Below are positions 8,240 through 16,911 of a DNA stretch of 47,363 nucleotides, in pieces. Each line of letters starts with the position of its first letter. Position 1 is the stretch's first letter. Both the position numbers and the translations under genes were made by a program. The notes beneath the pieces were generated by a model. That model did not search any database, had not been told where the DNA came from, and was given only the letters and a program-made list of their open reading frames with translations. Origin of the DNA: Bacteroidota bacterium (GTDB lineage Bacteria; Bacteroidota; Bacteroidia; Cytophagales; Cyclobacteriaceae); NCBI GenBank assembly GCA_027592755.1, contig JAQCLE010000023.1, forward strand, positions 1 through 47,363. The letters run 5' to 3'.

Positions 8240-10057
8240 TCAAACCACCTCATTATTGGGGTGGTTTTTTTTTTCTTCAAAATAGTTCTTTACAAGTTTA
8301 CCCTTACTTTGCCCAATTATTTTCTGCAAGTCCTGAATAGATGCGCTAGCAATTTTTCTTATGGACTTGAATTCAATAAGGAGCTTTTCTCGTGTTAAAT
8401 TTCCAATACCTGGAATTTGGTCAAGTGAAGATTCTAAAGTACTATTGTTTCTTTTAAGGCGGTGGAACGTAATCGCAAATCGATGTGCTTCATCTCTGAT
8501 CCTTTGAATTACCTTTAAAGATTCTGACCTCTTACTTAAATGAACAGGAAATGGATCTTCTGGAAGGTATATCTCCTCTAATCGTTTCGCAATACCGATT
8601 ATTGATAACTTCCCATAAATACCCAAATCCAATAAGGCTTCCTTTGCCGCATTTAGCTGACCCTTCCCTCCATCAATTATAATCAAATCTGGCAAGGGAC
8701 CCTTTTCCTCAATTAATCGAAAATATCTTCTGTTGACAATCTCCTTCATCGATTTAAAATCATCCGCCCCAACTACTGACTTTATATTATAATGTCTGTA
8801 GTTCTTTTTAGATGGTCTCCCATTATGAAAACAAACCATTGATGCGACTGGGTTCGTTCCCTGTATGTTTGAATTGTCGAAACACTCGATATGTTTTGGA
8901 AGAGTCTTTAACCTGAGGTCAGTTTGCAATCCTTTCAAGACGCGGTTTTCATCTCTAATTGGCATTGTTGTTACCCCTTTTTCCTTTTTGAAATACAACG
9001 CATTCTTTAATGACAATTCGACGAGTTTTCTTTTGTCTCCTCTCAATGGAACTTTAATGTTTATTTCTTCCCAAAGTTCCAGAGTTACATTTGTTAGAAT
9101 TTCTTTGCTTAATCCCTGGTAAGTTGATTTTGCATCTTGAATAATCAGTTGAAGAACCTCTGCATCTGTCTCGTCAAGCTTCTTTCTTACTTCAATTGAA
9201 TCGGTTATTTTTATTGCGCCATTTACAATCCTTAAAAAATTTATATACACATTTAATTCATCAGAAACGATACCGAATACATCAATGTCAGTCAACTTTT
9301 GATTAACAACTATTGACTTTGTCTGAAATTTTTCGATTTTTTCAAATCTCAATTTATAGAACTGGGCTCTTTCAAAATCCAGAGATGATGCTGTCCTTAG
9401 CATTTGTTGCTTGTAATGGTTTTTCACGGCAGTTAAATTACCATTAAGGATTTCCTTTATGTACTCAATTTCAATAGCATATTCTTTTTCATCTTGCAAT
9501 GCTTCACAGGGACCAAGACAATTACCCAAATGATATTCAAGACATACTTTAAATTTTTTCTTTTTTACGTTCTGAACTGACAAATTGAGACTACAAGTTC
9601 TTATGGTATAAAGTTTTCTGATTAGATCCAGAACGCTCTTCATTGATTTGACATTCGTATAAGGTCCAAAATATTGCCCATCTACCCTATTATACCGACG
9701 TGTTGAAATAACACGTGGGAACCGTTCATTTGTGATGCATATGAACGGAAATGATTTATCATCTTTTAGGTTGATATTGTATTTCGGCTGATGCTCTTTA
9801 ATTAAATTATTTTCAAGAAGTAAAGCATCGAATTCTGAATTCACCAATGCCAATTCTATGTCTTTAATTTCCCTTACCATCCTAAGGGTCTTTCTGTTCG
9901 AAATATGAGATTTCGTAAAATAGCTCGCTACTCTTTTTTTAAGGTTTTTGGCCTTACCGACATATATAATTGTCTTTTTGGAATTCAAGAACTTATAAAT
10001 ACCCGGTGAATTGGGTAGTCTTGAAAGGTTAGTGGTGTCAAATAAAATCGTCTTCAT
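8240..10057 (-). CDS. uvrC: Excinuclease ABC subunit C
   Basis: UvrC makes the dual incisions around bulky DNA lesions in nucleotide excision repair. The N-terminal GIY-YIG nuclease domain has GIYKF at residues 19-23 and YVGKAKNLKKRV from residue 32. A Cys cluster (CSLN...CLEYHLGNCLGPC) follows at about residues 156-184, then the UVR helix pair, the RNase-H-like endonuclease domain with ECFDNSNIQGTNPVASMVCF and IIDGGKGQL, and a C-terminal helix-hairpin-helix region (LDQIPGIGNLTREKLL). The length of 605 is normal. Its first 20 bases overlap the end of the upstream penicillin-binding protein gene, so the two are co-transcribed and probably translationally coupled. Confidence 0.95.
   Translation of the reverse strand: MKTILFDTTNLSRLPNSPGIYKFLNSKKTIIYVGKAKNLKKRVASYFTKSHISNRKTLRMVREIKDIELALVNSEFDALLLENNLIKEHQPKYNINLKDDKSFPFICITNERFPRVISTRRYNRVDGQYFGPYTNVKSMKSVLDLIRKLYTIRTCSLNLSVQNVKKKKFKVCLEYHLGNCLGPCEALQDEKEYAIEIEYIKEILNGNLTAVKNHYKQQMLRTASSLDFERAQFYKLRFEKIEKFQTKSIVVNQKLTDIDVFGIVSDELNVYINFLRIVNGAIKITDSIEVRKKLDETDAEVLQLIIQDAKSTYQGLSKEILTNVTLELWEEINIKVPLRGDKRKLVELSLKNALYFKKEKGVTTMPIRDENRVLKGLQTDLRLKTLPKHIECFDNSNIQGTNPVASMVCFHNGRPSKKNYRHYNIKSVVGADDFKSMKEIVNRRYFRLIEEKGPLPDLIIIDGGKGQLNAAKEALLDLGIYGKLSIIGIAKRLEEIYLPEDPFPVHLSKRSESLKVIQRIRDEAHRFAITFHRLKRNNSTLESSLDQIPGIGNLTREKLLIEFKSIRKIASASIQDLQKIIGQSKGKLVKNYFEEKKNHPNNEVV
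8242..8274 (+). terminator. Rho-independent terminator after gldN, inside the 3' end of uvrC
   Basis: The stem AAACCACC (8242-8249) pairs with GGTGGTTT (8260-8267) around a ten-base loop and runs into an uninterrupted T tract on the plus strand, so it is a strong terminator for the gldKLMN transcript. It lies 22 bases after the gldN stop. The same bases encode the last residues and stop of uvrC on the minus strand, where no comparable U tract follows the hairpin. Confidence 0.8.
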
Positions 10058-12305
10058 CTATCCGCTCGACTTCATTCATAAGTGAATCCGGTCCATTAGT
10101 TTGAAGATTGTTATAAACATCACAATCAATTTCTACTGAGAGTCTATTCAAGGGTTTTGGAAATGGTCCTTTTTCGTAATCCAAAATAGGATCTTTATAA
10201 ACATTTAGCATGAAGTTCTGCCATATCGGCATTGCTGTTCTTCCTCCCTGCCCCATCACCCAGTTTTTGAAATGAATGGATCTTTCATCACCTCCAACCC
10301 AGGCTCCAGCCACTAAATCTTTGGTTACTCCCATAAACCAACCATCTGAAGCATCCTGTGTCGTCCCGGTTTTAGCACCAACCTCATTCTTGTCTTTAAG
10401 TTCCCAATCCATTCCCCTAGCCGTTCCGTATGGCGCTTCGGTCGTCCCCATGAGCATGTGCAACATTAAATAAGCTGTTTCTTCACTTAATGCTTCTACA
10501 CGCTGCGGTATGAACTCCTCTATCAGAGAGCCATTCTTATCTTCAATCTTGGTAATGTAAATAGGCTCAGTCCAGGTACCCTTATTTACAAAAGCGGAAT
10601 AAGCGCCAACCATTTCATATAAGGATACATCTCCACCTGCTCCCAGACAAAGTGCGGGAACAGCATCCAATGGGCTCTTAATCCCCAATAACTTAGCCTG
10701 ATCAACTACGCGTTGTGGAGATATCTTTTTCATAACCCAAGCTGTAATGGAATTTACCGAGCCTGCCATAGCTTGTCTTAGGGTCATTGTTTCTCCACTC
10801 CATTTATTGTTAGAGTTGTTAGGTGTCCAGGTGGGAGGATCTCCCACAACATCAAATGATATCGGTACATCTACAACGGGAAAACATGGTGAAAACCCAT
10901 CCGCAATAGCGGCGGCGTAAACAAACGGCTTGAATGTTGAACCCGGCTGCCTTCGGCCATACTTGACATGGTCAAATTTGAAAAATTTATGATCAATACC
11001 ACCTACCCAGGCCTTTATATATCCAGTGTGCGGATCCATAGCCATAAATCCAGCATTTAGAAATTTTTCATAATAAGCCAAAGAGTCATAGGAACTAAAA
11101 ACTGTGTCAATTTCACCATTCCATGAAAAAACTGTCATCGGTTTTTTCATTTTAAGCATGATTTCCACCGAATCACTATTTTCACCATATGTGCTGACAA
11201 GATTTTTATAATAGTCGGCTCTTTTCATGACATTTTTAAGAAAATTCTCTATCTCATTTCCATCTTTATCTCTCCAGGGATTTTCGCCTTTCCAGTGCTC
11301 ATCGAAAGACATTTGCAAGGTGTCCATATGCATTTTCACAGCATTCTCAGCATATTTTTGAATGCGGCTATCTATTGTTGTATAGACCCTCAAACCATCG
11401 CCATACAAATCGTATCCGTTCTCATTCGCCCATCTCAACAAATCATTACCGACCACAGTTCGAAAGTATGTTGCGAGTCCCTGGTTTTGATTTTGTACCT
11501 TATAATTTAGCTCAATCGGAATTTCTTTAAGCGAATCAAATTCGATTCTGGTAATTCGATCGAACTTTAATAAATTATAAAGCACCTCAGTTCTTTTCCG
11601 CATGGCATTATCCGGATTAATTACCGGGTTCCATCTGGTTGGCGCATTAATCAACCCAACTAAAATTGCGGCCTCCTGATAGTTTATCTCGCTTGGTAAC
11701 TTATTAAAATAGGTACTGCAGGCAACACGGATTCCATACGACCCTCCGCCATATTCAATGGTATTCAGGAACAAGGCTATGATTTCTTCCTTTGTGTATT
11801 GATTTTCAAGCTGGATGGAGATAATCCACTCTTTCAACTTGGTAATTAAGGATCCCACTTTTGGTATTGAATACAAAGCCCCACGGTTTTCCGTTGAAGT
11901 TTTGTAAAGGTTCTCAGCCAATTGCATCGTGATTGTACTTCCTCCACCTCGAAAATTAAATGTTACAATTCCATATGCCGCTCGCAATAGTCCCTGGAGG
12001 TCAATGCCAGAATGTTCCCAGAATCGCATATCTTCTGTATAGAGTAGTGTCTCCACTAATTCAGGGGATAATTCATTATAAAATGCAGGTGTTCTGTTGT
12101 ATCTAAAATATTTCCCAAGCAAAACTCCATCACTTGAATACAACTCACTCGATAAGTCAGGATCAGGGTTCTCAAGCCTGGCCAAACTCGGCAATGGCCC
12201 ATATAAATTGTATGCGTCTATCCTTATGGAATAAAGGAAGATCGGAATAAGAACAATAGCCAGAATAAAAACTATCCACAGTATGATTATGTTCCTCTTA
12301 CTCAT
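10038..12305 (-). CDS. Class A penicillin-binding protein (PBP1A-type transglycosylase/transpeptidase)
   Basis: A bifunctional peptidoglycan synthase. One N-terminal membrane anchor (residues 6-25) is followed by the GT51 glycosyltransferase domain with catalytic Glu91 in TEDMRFWEHSG and the GGSTITMQLAENL motif at 121-133. The transpeptidase domain holds all three active-site motifs: S456-TFK, SVN at 516-518 and KTGT from 645. The 755-residue length fits the Bacteroidetes PBP1A group. The gene starts inside the end of sprE (overlap ATGA, 4 bases) and overlaps uvrC by 20 bases at its own end, so the transcript reads sprE, PBP, uvrC. Confidence 0.95.
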   Translation of the reverse strand: MSKRNIIILWIVFILAIVLIPIFLYSIRIDAYNLYGPLPSLARLENPDPDLSSELYSSDGVLLGKYFRYNRTPAFYNELSPELVETLLYTEDMRFWEHSGIDLQGLLRAAYGIVTFNFRGGGSTITMQLAENLYKTSTENRGALYSIPKVGSLITKLKEWIISIQLENQYTKEEIIALFLNTIEYGGGSYGIRVACSTYFNKLPSEINYQEAAILVGLINAPTRWNPVINPDNAMRKRTEVLYNLLKFDRITRIEFDSLKEIPIELNYKVQNQNQGLATYFRTVVGNDLLRWANENGYDLYGDGLRVYTTIDSRIQKYAENAVKMHMDTLQMSFDEHWKGENPWRDKDGNEIENFLKNVMKRADYYKNLVSTYGENSDSVEIMLKMKKPMTVFSWNGEIDTVFSSYDSLAYYEKFLNAGFMAMDPHTGYIKAWVGGIDHKFFKFDHVKYGRRQPGSTFKPFVYAAAIADGFSPCFPVVDVPISFDVVGDPPTWTPNNSNNKWSGETMTLRQAMAGSVNSITAWVMKKISPQRVVDQAKLLGIKSPLDAVPALCLGAGGDVSLYEMVGAYSAFVNKGTWTEPIYITKIEDKNGSLIEEFIPQRVEALSEETAYLMLHMLMGTTEAPYGTARGMDWELKDKNEVGAKTGTTQDASDGWFMGVTKDLVAGAWVGGDERSIHFKNWVMGQGGRTAMPIWQNFMLNVYKDPILDYEKGPFPKPLNRLSVEIDCDVYNNLQTNGPDSLMNEVERIDEDDFI

Positions 12306-14878
12306 AGGTAGTTGGATGCAAAAAATTCCTTATAAGACTCTAACTCCTTGGTTTCGTAAAAAATTTTGAAGTTATCCTTTGTTATGACGAAAGTAAAAAA
12401 TTTCATGGTGATGTAGCTACTGAGCACATCACTTTCCATAAATGCTTTATAGAATTTCAAGGCTGCATCTTTGGTTTTAAATTCATTAACCATGACCAAG
12501 GAATTACTTGCATCCAAAATAAGGTTCGCGGGATTGAGGCGTTCATCAGGGAACGTCGTTTTATAGAAATGTTGAACTTTGGCAGGTAACTCTTCCGCCA
12601 TGACTGGATTAGCCTCATATGCCAAAACAAAATAATGAACCTGGTTGAAATCTTTGGAGAATTTAGCCTTCGAACTATTAAAAAGATTGATCTGATAATC
12701 TTCTGATGTTTTTACTAAAGTTTTGGCATAGGGAAGCAAATCACTTTCAGCATAAGTGGTAATAAAGTTATTTAACTCATATTGATATTTATAAATATCC
12801 TCTGTATGGCCCATAATTATAATCTCAAGAAGCTTTAAGTTATCGCTAAAGTTATTCTCGGGTTCATCGATCAAAGCATTTCGAATGAGTGATCGTGCTT
12901 GATCATAGACACCAATTTCTTGCAATTCATAAGCTTCTTTATAGATTTTCTCTAATCGTGCAGTCGCTGCCTGGCTATCGGCTCTGTAATTCGGATTTAT
13001 GATAATACGAGCAAAAATTGATTTCGGAAATTGTTCTATGAGGGCGTTTTTATAGTAATCCTGCTTTTCAATATTTTCTTGTCCTCGATATAACAAGTAA
13101 AGTTGGTACATTACCTCTGGCTTGAATTCAGAATCGGGGAATCTTGCGAGCATGGTTTCGAAGGTGATGATAGCATTATCTTCTTCTTCAAGCTGAAAAG
13201 CATAAATATTACCTAATTTAAAATAGGCGTCTTCAATTTTAGTTAGTGCAATGTTCTTGTCCTCCTGACTAAAAGGAACCGAAGCCATCAGTTGGGCTTT
13301 ATTAAATGATACTCCTGCGGTTTCGGCAATTTGAGAATCTTCAACTTCAATACCTGCCGACTTCTGTTCGACTGATTGATCCGTTATGACCTGATCTTTG
13401 CTGGATCTTCTCCAGTTATCTTCTAGCGGTCGATTACCCCATTTTCTTGTGAATTCAGACCTCCCCTGGCTTGCTACAGAGGAGTTATAAAAATACCAGG
13501 TACTACCCTCTAGGCTTGTATTGATTTGAGTTATGGTGTTATCAAATGCTGTATTCCTTCTACTTGAAACTTCTCTTTTTTCCTTTTTTTTGTTTTCTTC
13601 TTCTTGCTCAAGTTGCTTTTGAACAATGTATTCATCTACAAAAGCACTTAGAGCTGCGGTATCAAGATTGGATAAGGTCAGCAAGCTATCCTGTTCACTA
13701 ATTGTATTCAGTTGTGTCACAAAATCAGCAAGTATTTTTTGTCTTTCAGCAATATCCTGATAGCCAGGTTCCTCTTTTGGTAAAGTGCTAACTACACTGT
13801 CGTAATAGCTCTTGGCAAGCTCATAGTTTTTGAGATCTGAATAGTATATTTCCCCAAGACGTAGATAAGAGTATCCTTTCTGCCGTCGATTTGTTGTGCT
13901 TATCCTAATAGATTTGTTGTAGTTCTCAATTGCTGCATCAATATCGTCTTGTTTAAATTCAAAATTTGCTATTTCATAGTAAATTTTATCTCTAAACTCT
14001 TCATTTTTCTTATCCCTAAGTAGTTTCTTAAAATACTTCCTCACTTGTTTAACATCGCTTGGACTCGAAAGCTCCGTCACCTGTGCCATATTAAGCTTCG
14101 AGTAAAAGGAGAGGTCGAAATTCGGATTGCTCTTCAAGCAGTTCTTGTAGCTGTTATATGCCTCTGAATTAAAACCCAACTCTTGATATACCTGCCCAAG
14201 GATAAAATAGATTTTGGCCCTTTCTTCATTGTTCATAAGCAAAGGCACTGAAGCAGATAAATTTTGAACCATCTGATTATAGTCCAAGGCTTTTTGAAAA
14301 AGGTAAGCTCTCGTGAGGTAAAGGTTTTTTTGATTTCTATGATTCAGCTTTTCTTTTTTCATAAAATCAGAAACTGCCAGAGCATTTCTGGATTCTCCAG
14401 CATCAACAAAAGTCTTAATGAGCTGAATTAATGCCTCATGACGAGCATCATCGTCTTCGCTGGTTTTGTTGACATATTTATAGGTTTCAATAGCATTCAC
14501 AAAATCGCGATTATAATATCTGGCTTTACCTACCAAAATGTAACTTTCTTCAACCCATTCACTACTAGGATGTCTTTGAATGGCAATTGAAGCCTTTTTT
14601 ATACAGTCTTCAATTTGGGTATTAACTGCTTTAGACGCTGTGGTATCAAACTGAGGATATAAATCAAGAATATTATTATAATTGATATCAGCTGATTCAT
14701 AAATGCTCTCTTCTATTTCTCTCATTCGCTCACTCGCGTAGAAATAAGCATTGTAATGCGCTGTAGTATTGTGATAAGTATTGCTAACTAATCCTGTGCT
14801 TTCTGGAGAACACGATTCAATAGATGCTCCAATAACGCTGAAAACAATCCCTGACAATAAAAATGAAGGTTTTATCAC
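12302..14878 (-). CDS. sprE: TPR lipoprotein SprE/PorW of the type IX secretion system
   Basis: An 858-residue protein with a lipoprotein signal (Cys23 in SIESC) and the family signature directly after it, NTYHNTTAHYNAYFYASERMREIEESI. The rest is mostly helical tetratricopeptide-like repeats, with a low-complexity charged linker around residues 405-425 (EQEEENKKKEKR). SprE in Flavobacterium and PorW in Porphyromonas are needed for T9SS secretion; PorW is reported to connect the translocon to the PorK-PorN ring. This is the first gene of the three-gene minus-strand operon and begins 67 bases from the divergent M23 peptidase gene. Confidence 0.88.
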   Translation of the reverse strand: MIKPSFLLSGIVFSVIGASIESCSPESTGLVSNTYHNTTAHYNAYFYASERMREIEESIYESADINYNNILDLYPQFDTTASKAVNTQIEDCIKKASIAIQRHPSSEWVEESYILVGKARYYNRDFVNAIETYKYVNKTSEDDDARHEALIQLIKTFVDAGESRNALAVSDFMKKEKLNHRNQKNLYLTRAYLFQKALDYNQMVQNLSASVPLLMNNEERAKIYFILGQVYQELGFNSEAYNSYKNCLKSNPNFDLSFYSKLNMAQVTELSSPSDVKQVRKYFKKLLRDKKNEEFRDKIYYEIANFEFKQDDIDAAIENYNKSIRISTTNRRQKGYSYLRLGEIYYSDLKNYELAKSYYDSVVSTLPKEEPGYQDIAERQKILADFVTQLNTISEQDSLLTLSNLDTAALSAFVDEYIVQKQLEQEEENKKKEKREVSSRRNTAFDNTITQINTSLEGSTWYFYNSSVASQGRSEFTRKWGNRPLEDNWRRSSKDQVITDQSVEQKSAGIEVEDSQIAETAGVSFNKAQLMASVPFSQEDKNIALTKIEDAYFKLGNIYAFQLEEEDNAIITFETMLARFPDSEFKPEVMYQLYLLYRGQENIEKQDYYKNALIEQFPKSIFARIIINPNYRADSQAATARLEKIYKEAYELQEIGVYDQARSLIRNALIDEPENNFSDNLKLLEIIIMGHTEDIYKYQYELNNFITTYAESDLLPYAKTLVKTSEDYQINLFNSSKAKFSKDFNQVHYFVLAYEANPVMAEELPAKVQHFYKTTFPDERLNPANLILDASNSLVMVNEFKTKDAALKFYKAFMESDVLSSYITMKFFTFVITKDNFKIFYETKELESYKEFFASNYL

Positions 14879-14945
14879 TCTATATAAGTTACTGGTAGAG
14901 AACGGTAAAATTAGCGCAAATCATACAAACACATTTTAGCTGGAG

Positions 14946-15845
14946 ATGAAATTGTCTATTTTTGTCTTTGAAAGTGACCGATTCCGAAAAGTGCGAAAAA
15001 CTCTCTCTTCCTGGTTGACGACTAATTACCTCATGATTATCAGAAATGAGGATAATTTTGCTGAAAAAACGACAATCAGGTTCAATTATGCAAGAATTTT
15101 GAGCCTGATTTTTCTACTATTGATAATTCTATTTTCAATTTCTTTCCTGTCCGCCACCACATTTCTCAAAGAATGGTTTGATCCAAGACATTCTCAAATG
15201 GAAATGAATCGTCAACTAAGAAGTCTTTGGATTACTGTTGATTCATTGTCGGATCAGGTTGATAGGAAGGAGGCGTCTATTGGAAATTTTCAGCGAATTG
15301 TTGCCGGTGAGGATAGCGTTATCGAAAATTTTGATGATCGATTAATAACAGTCACATCTAATAGTACATCATTGAATGATGAAGAATTGGCTCCAGTCGA
15401 TTCAATGTTTAGAAAAGAGTTTGAAACTTCTGGATTGGAATTACTAAGAATGAATTCTTCAGAATCAGATCTACAGGAGATTTTTCTTTTCTCCCCAATT
15501 GAAGGAATCATTTCAGACAGTTTCAATCCTAAAACCCAACACTACGGAATAGACATTGTTTCCCGGAAGAATGAGCCGGTAAAGAGTGTTGCAGATGGAA
15601 CTGTAATTTTGGCATCCTGGACCCAGGATGCAGGGTATATTATTACTATCCAACATCAAAGCAACCTGATATCAGTTTATAAGCACAATTCGGATATACT
15701 CAAACAGGTTGGTAATTTTGTGAGTGCTGGAGAAATCGTCTCCATTATAGGAAACACTGGTGAGCTCACTTCAGGTCCTCACCTACATTTTGAACTTTGG
15801 TATAATGGCAGCCCAATTAATCCAGAAGAATTTGTGATTTTTTAA
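14946..15845 (+). CDS. M23 family (LytM-type) peptidase, membrane anchored
   Basis: Predicted zinc endopeptidase acting on peptidoglycan cross-links. About 45 residues of cytoplasmic N-terminus precede one membrane helix (about 52-72), a periplasmic helical region that may form a coiled coil (about 85-115), and the LytM domain from about residue 180. Both zinc motifs are intact: HYGIDIV (HxGxD) and GPHLHFELW (HxH), so catalysis is likely. The next gene, 40 bases on, is a bactofilin; M23 peptidase plus bactofilin is a recurrent pair in which the cytoskeletal protein positions the hydrolase during cell shaping, as for CcmA and Csd1 in Helicobacter. Confidence 0.9.
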   Translation: MKLSIFVFESDRFRKVRKTLSSWLTTNYLMIIRNEDNFAEKTTIRFNYARILSLIFLLLIILFSISFLSATTFLKEWFDPRHSQMEMNRQLRSLWITVDSLSDQVDRKEASIGNFQRIVAGEDSVIENFDDRLITVTSNSTSLNDEELAPVDSMFRKEFETSGLELLRMNSSESDLQEIFLFSPIEGIISDSFNPKTQHYGIDIVSRKNEPVKSVADGTVILASWTQDAGYIITIQHQSNLISVYKHNSDILKQVGNFVSAGEIVSIIGNTGELTSGPHLHFELWYNGSPINPEEFVIF

Positions 15846-15885
15846 TAATGATTATAACTTTTCAGTTTATTTAAAGAGGTCAGAT

Positions 15886-16311
15886 ATGAAATTTAATAAC
15901 AACGACGACAAAAAGGAAGAAGAATTAAGCAGTGCCAGGAATATTATTGGCAAAGGAACTATCGTCAATGGCGATCTTGAAACTTTTGGTAATATCAGAA
16001 TTGAAGGGAAAATGATTGGGAATTTGAAAACCAAATCAAAGCTTATTATTGGCCATTCGTCTGAAATTGGAGGTAATGTGGTCGCTCAAAATGCAGATGT
16101 GGAAGGAACAATAAATGGTAATATAGAAGTTTCCGAAATTCTCTGTTTAAAAACCACTGCAGTTATCAATGGTGATATCTCAACGAATAAACTCATTGTT
16201 GAGTCTGGAGCCGTATTTAATGGTGGCTGTAAAATGGGTGTTTCAATGAAAGAAATAAAAATAGGTGAAACCCAACGGCAAGAAGCAGTCATCCTCAAAG
16301 CTCAATCATAA
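15886..16311 (+). CDS. Bactofilin (polymer-forming cytoskeletal protein)
   Basis: A 141-residue protein with a short charged N-terminal tail and a right-handed beta-helix built of short repeats: NIIGKGTIVNGDLETFGNIRIEGKMIGN, LIIGHSSEIGGNVVAQNADVEGTINGN and so on, the recognisable bactofilin pattern. Bactofilins polymerise without nucleotide on the inner face of the membrane. The neighbour upstream is a membrane-anchored M23 peptidase, its likely partner. The 3' end overlaps the putative start of the next gene by 47 bases, so this shape gene and the ATP synthase genes probably share a transcript. Confidence 0.92.
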   Translation: MKFNNNDDKKEEELSSARNIIGKGTIVNGDLETFGNIRIEGKMIGNLKTKSKLIIGHSSEIGGNVVAQNADVEGTINGNIEVSEILCLKTTAVINGDISTNKLIVESGAVFNGGCKMGVSMKEIKIGETQRQEAVILKAQS

Positions 16312-16513
16312 CGATAAAAGAAGATCAAATGATTTTGTGAAATTTTCAGGCCTTGCGTTTGAACTGCTTGGAATAATTACTGTCGGAATAGGAATTGGAT
16401 ATTTTCTGGATTTGACGTTTGAAAACCAAATTCCTTTTCTCACTATCATTTTTTCATTTCTTTCGCTCGTCGGTATCATTTATTATTTGCTAAGGAGATT
16501 ACCCAATAATTGA
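16265..16513 (+). CDS. AtpZ/AtpI-like small membrane protein
   Basis: An 82-residue protein with a basic N-terminal tail and two membrane helices (about residues 27-47 and 54-75), the usual plan of AtpZ/AtpI proteins encoded at the head of F-type ATP synthase operons, which help assemble the c-ring or carry cations. The GTG at 16265 gives a 47-base overlap with the bactofilin gene; an in-frame GTG at 16337 would remove the tail, and no ATG is available. The stop overlaps the TTG of the next gene by 4 bases. Confidence 0.68.
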   Translation: MKPNGKKQSSSKLNHNDKRRSNDFVKFSGLAFELLGIITVGIGIGYFLDLTFENQIPFLTIIFSFLSLVGIIYYLLRRLPNN

Positions 16514-16911
16514 TTCCAAAATCCACTGTTGTTAGAATTTATCTCTTCCATATAATTTTTGGTGGGTCAATGGCACTATTAATCACGAATCCACCGGGCA
16601 ATCTTCAAGAGTATCTACATCCATATGCGTTAGCGCTATTAATTATTATTGCTTTTCAAAATTTAATAACAACTTCTCTAATAGATTCTAAAATTCACGA
16701 GATACAAACCTTCCCGATATTCGTAATTGCCTCTTTTGTTTTTAGGTTGATAATGGTATTTGTTTTATTAACCCTGGCATGGGTATTTGAAGTCTCCGAT
16801 TACAATTCATTTGCCATCAATTTACTGACTCTCTATTTGATATACTTAACATTTGAATTGATTATCTTATTAAGTAGCTTGCGCCAAAATTCAAAGAGGA
16901 CTCAAAGTTAA
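16510..16911 (+). CDS. AtpI-like membrane protein of the ATP synthase operon
   Basis: A 133-residue protein with four predicted membrane helices (about 8-25, 38-54, 68-90, 100-122) and few polar residues. No catalytic motif is visible. It sits between the AtpZ-like gene and atpB, overlapping the former by 4 bases and the latter by 1 (TAATG), the place AtpI usually occupies, so an assembly role for the F0 sector is inferred from position and topology. The start is TTG at 16510, chosen because it fits the tight overlap; no ATG is available near the beginning. Confidence 0.6.
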   Translation: MIPKSTVVRIYLFHIIFGGSMALLITNPPGNLQEYLHPYALALLIIIAFQNLITTSLIDSKIHEIQTFPIFVIASFVFRLIMVFVLLTLAWVFEVSDYNSFAINLLTLYLIYLTFELIILLSSLRQNSKRTQS

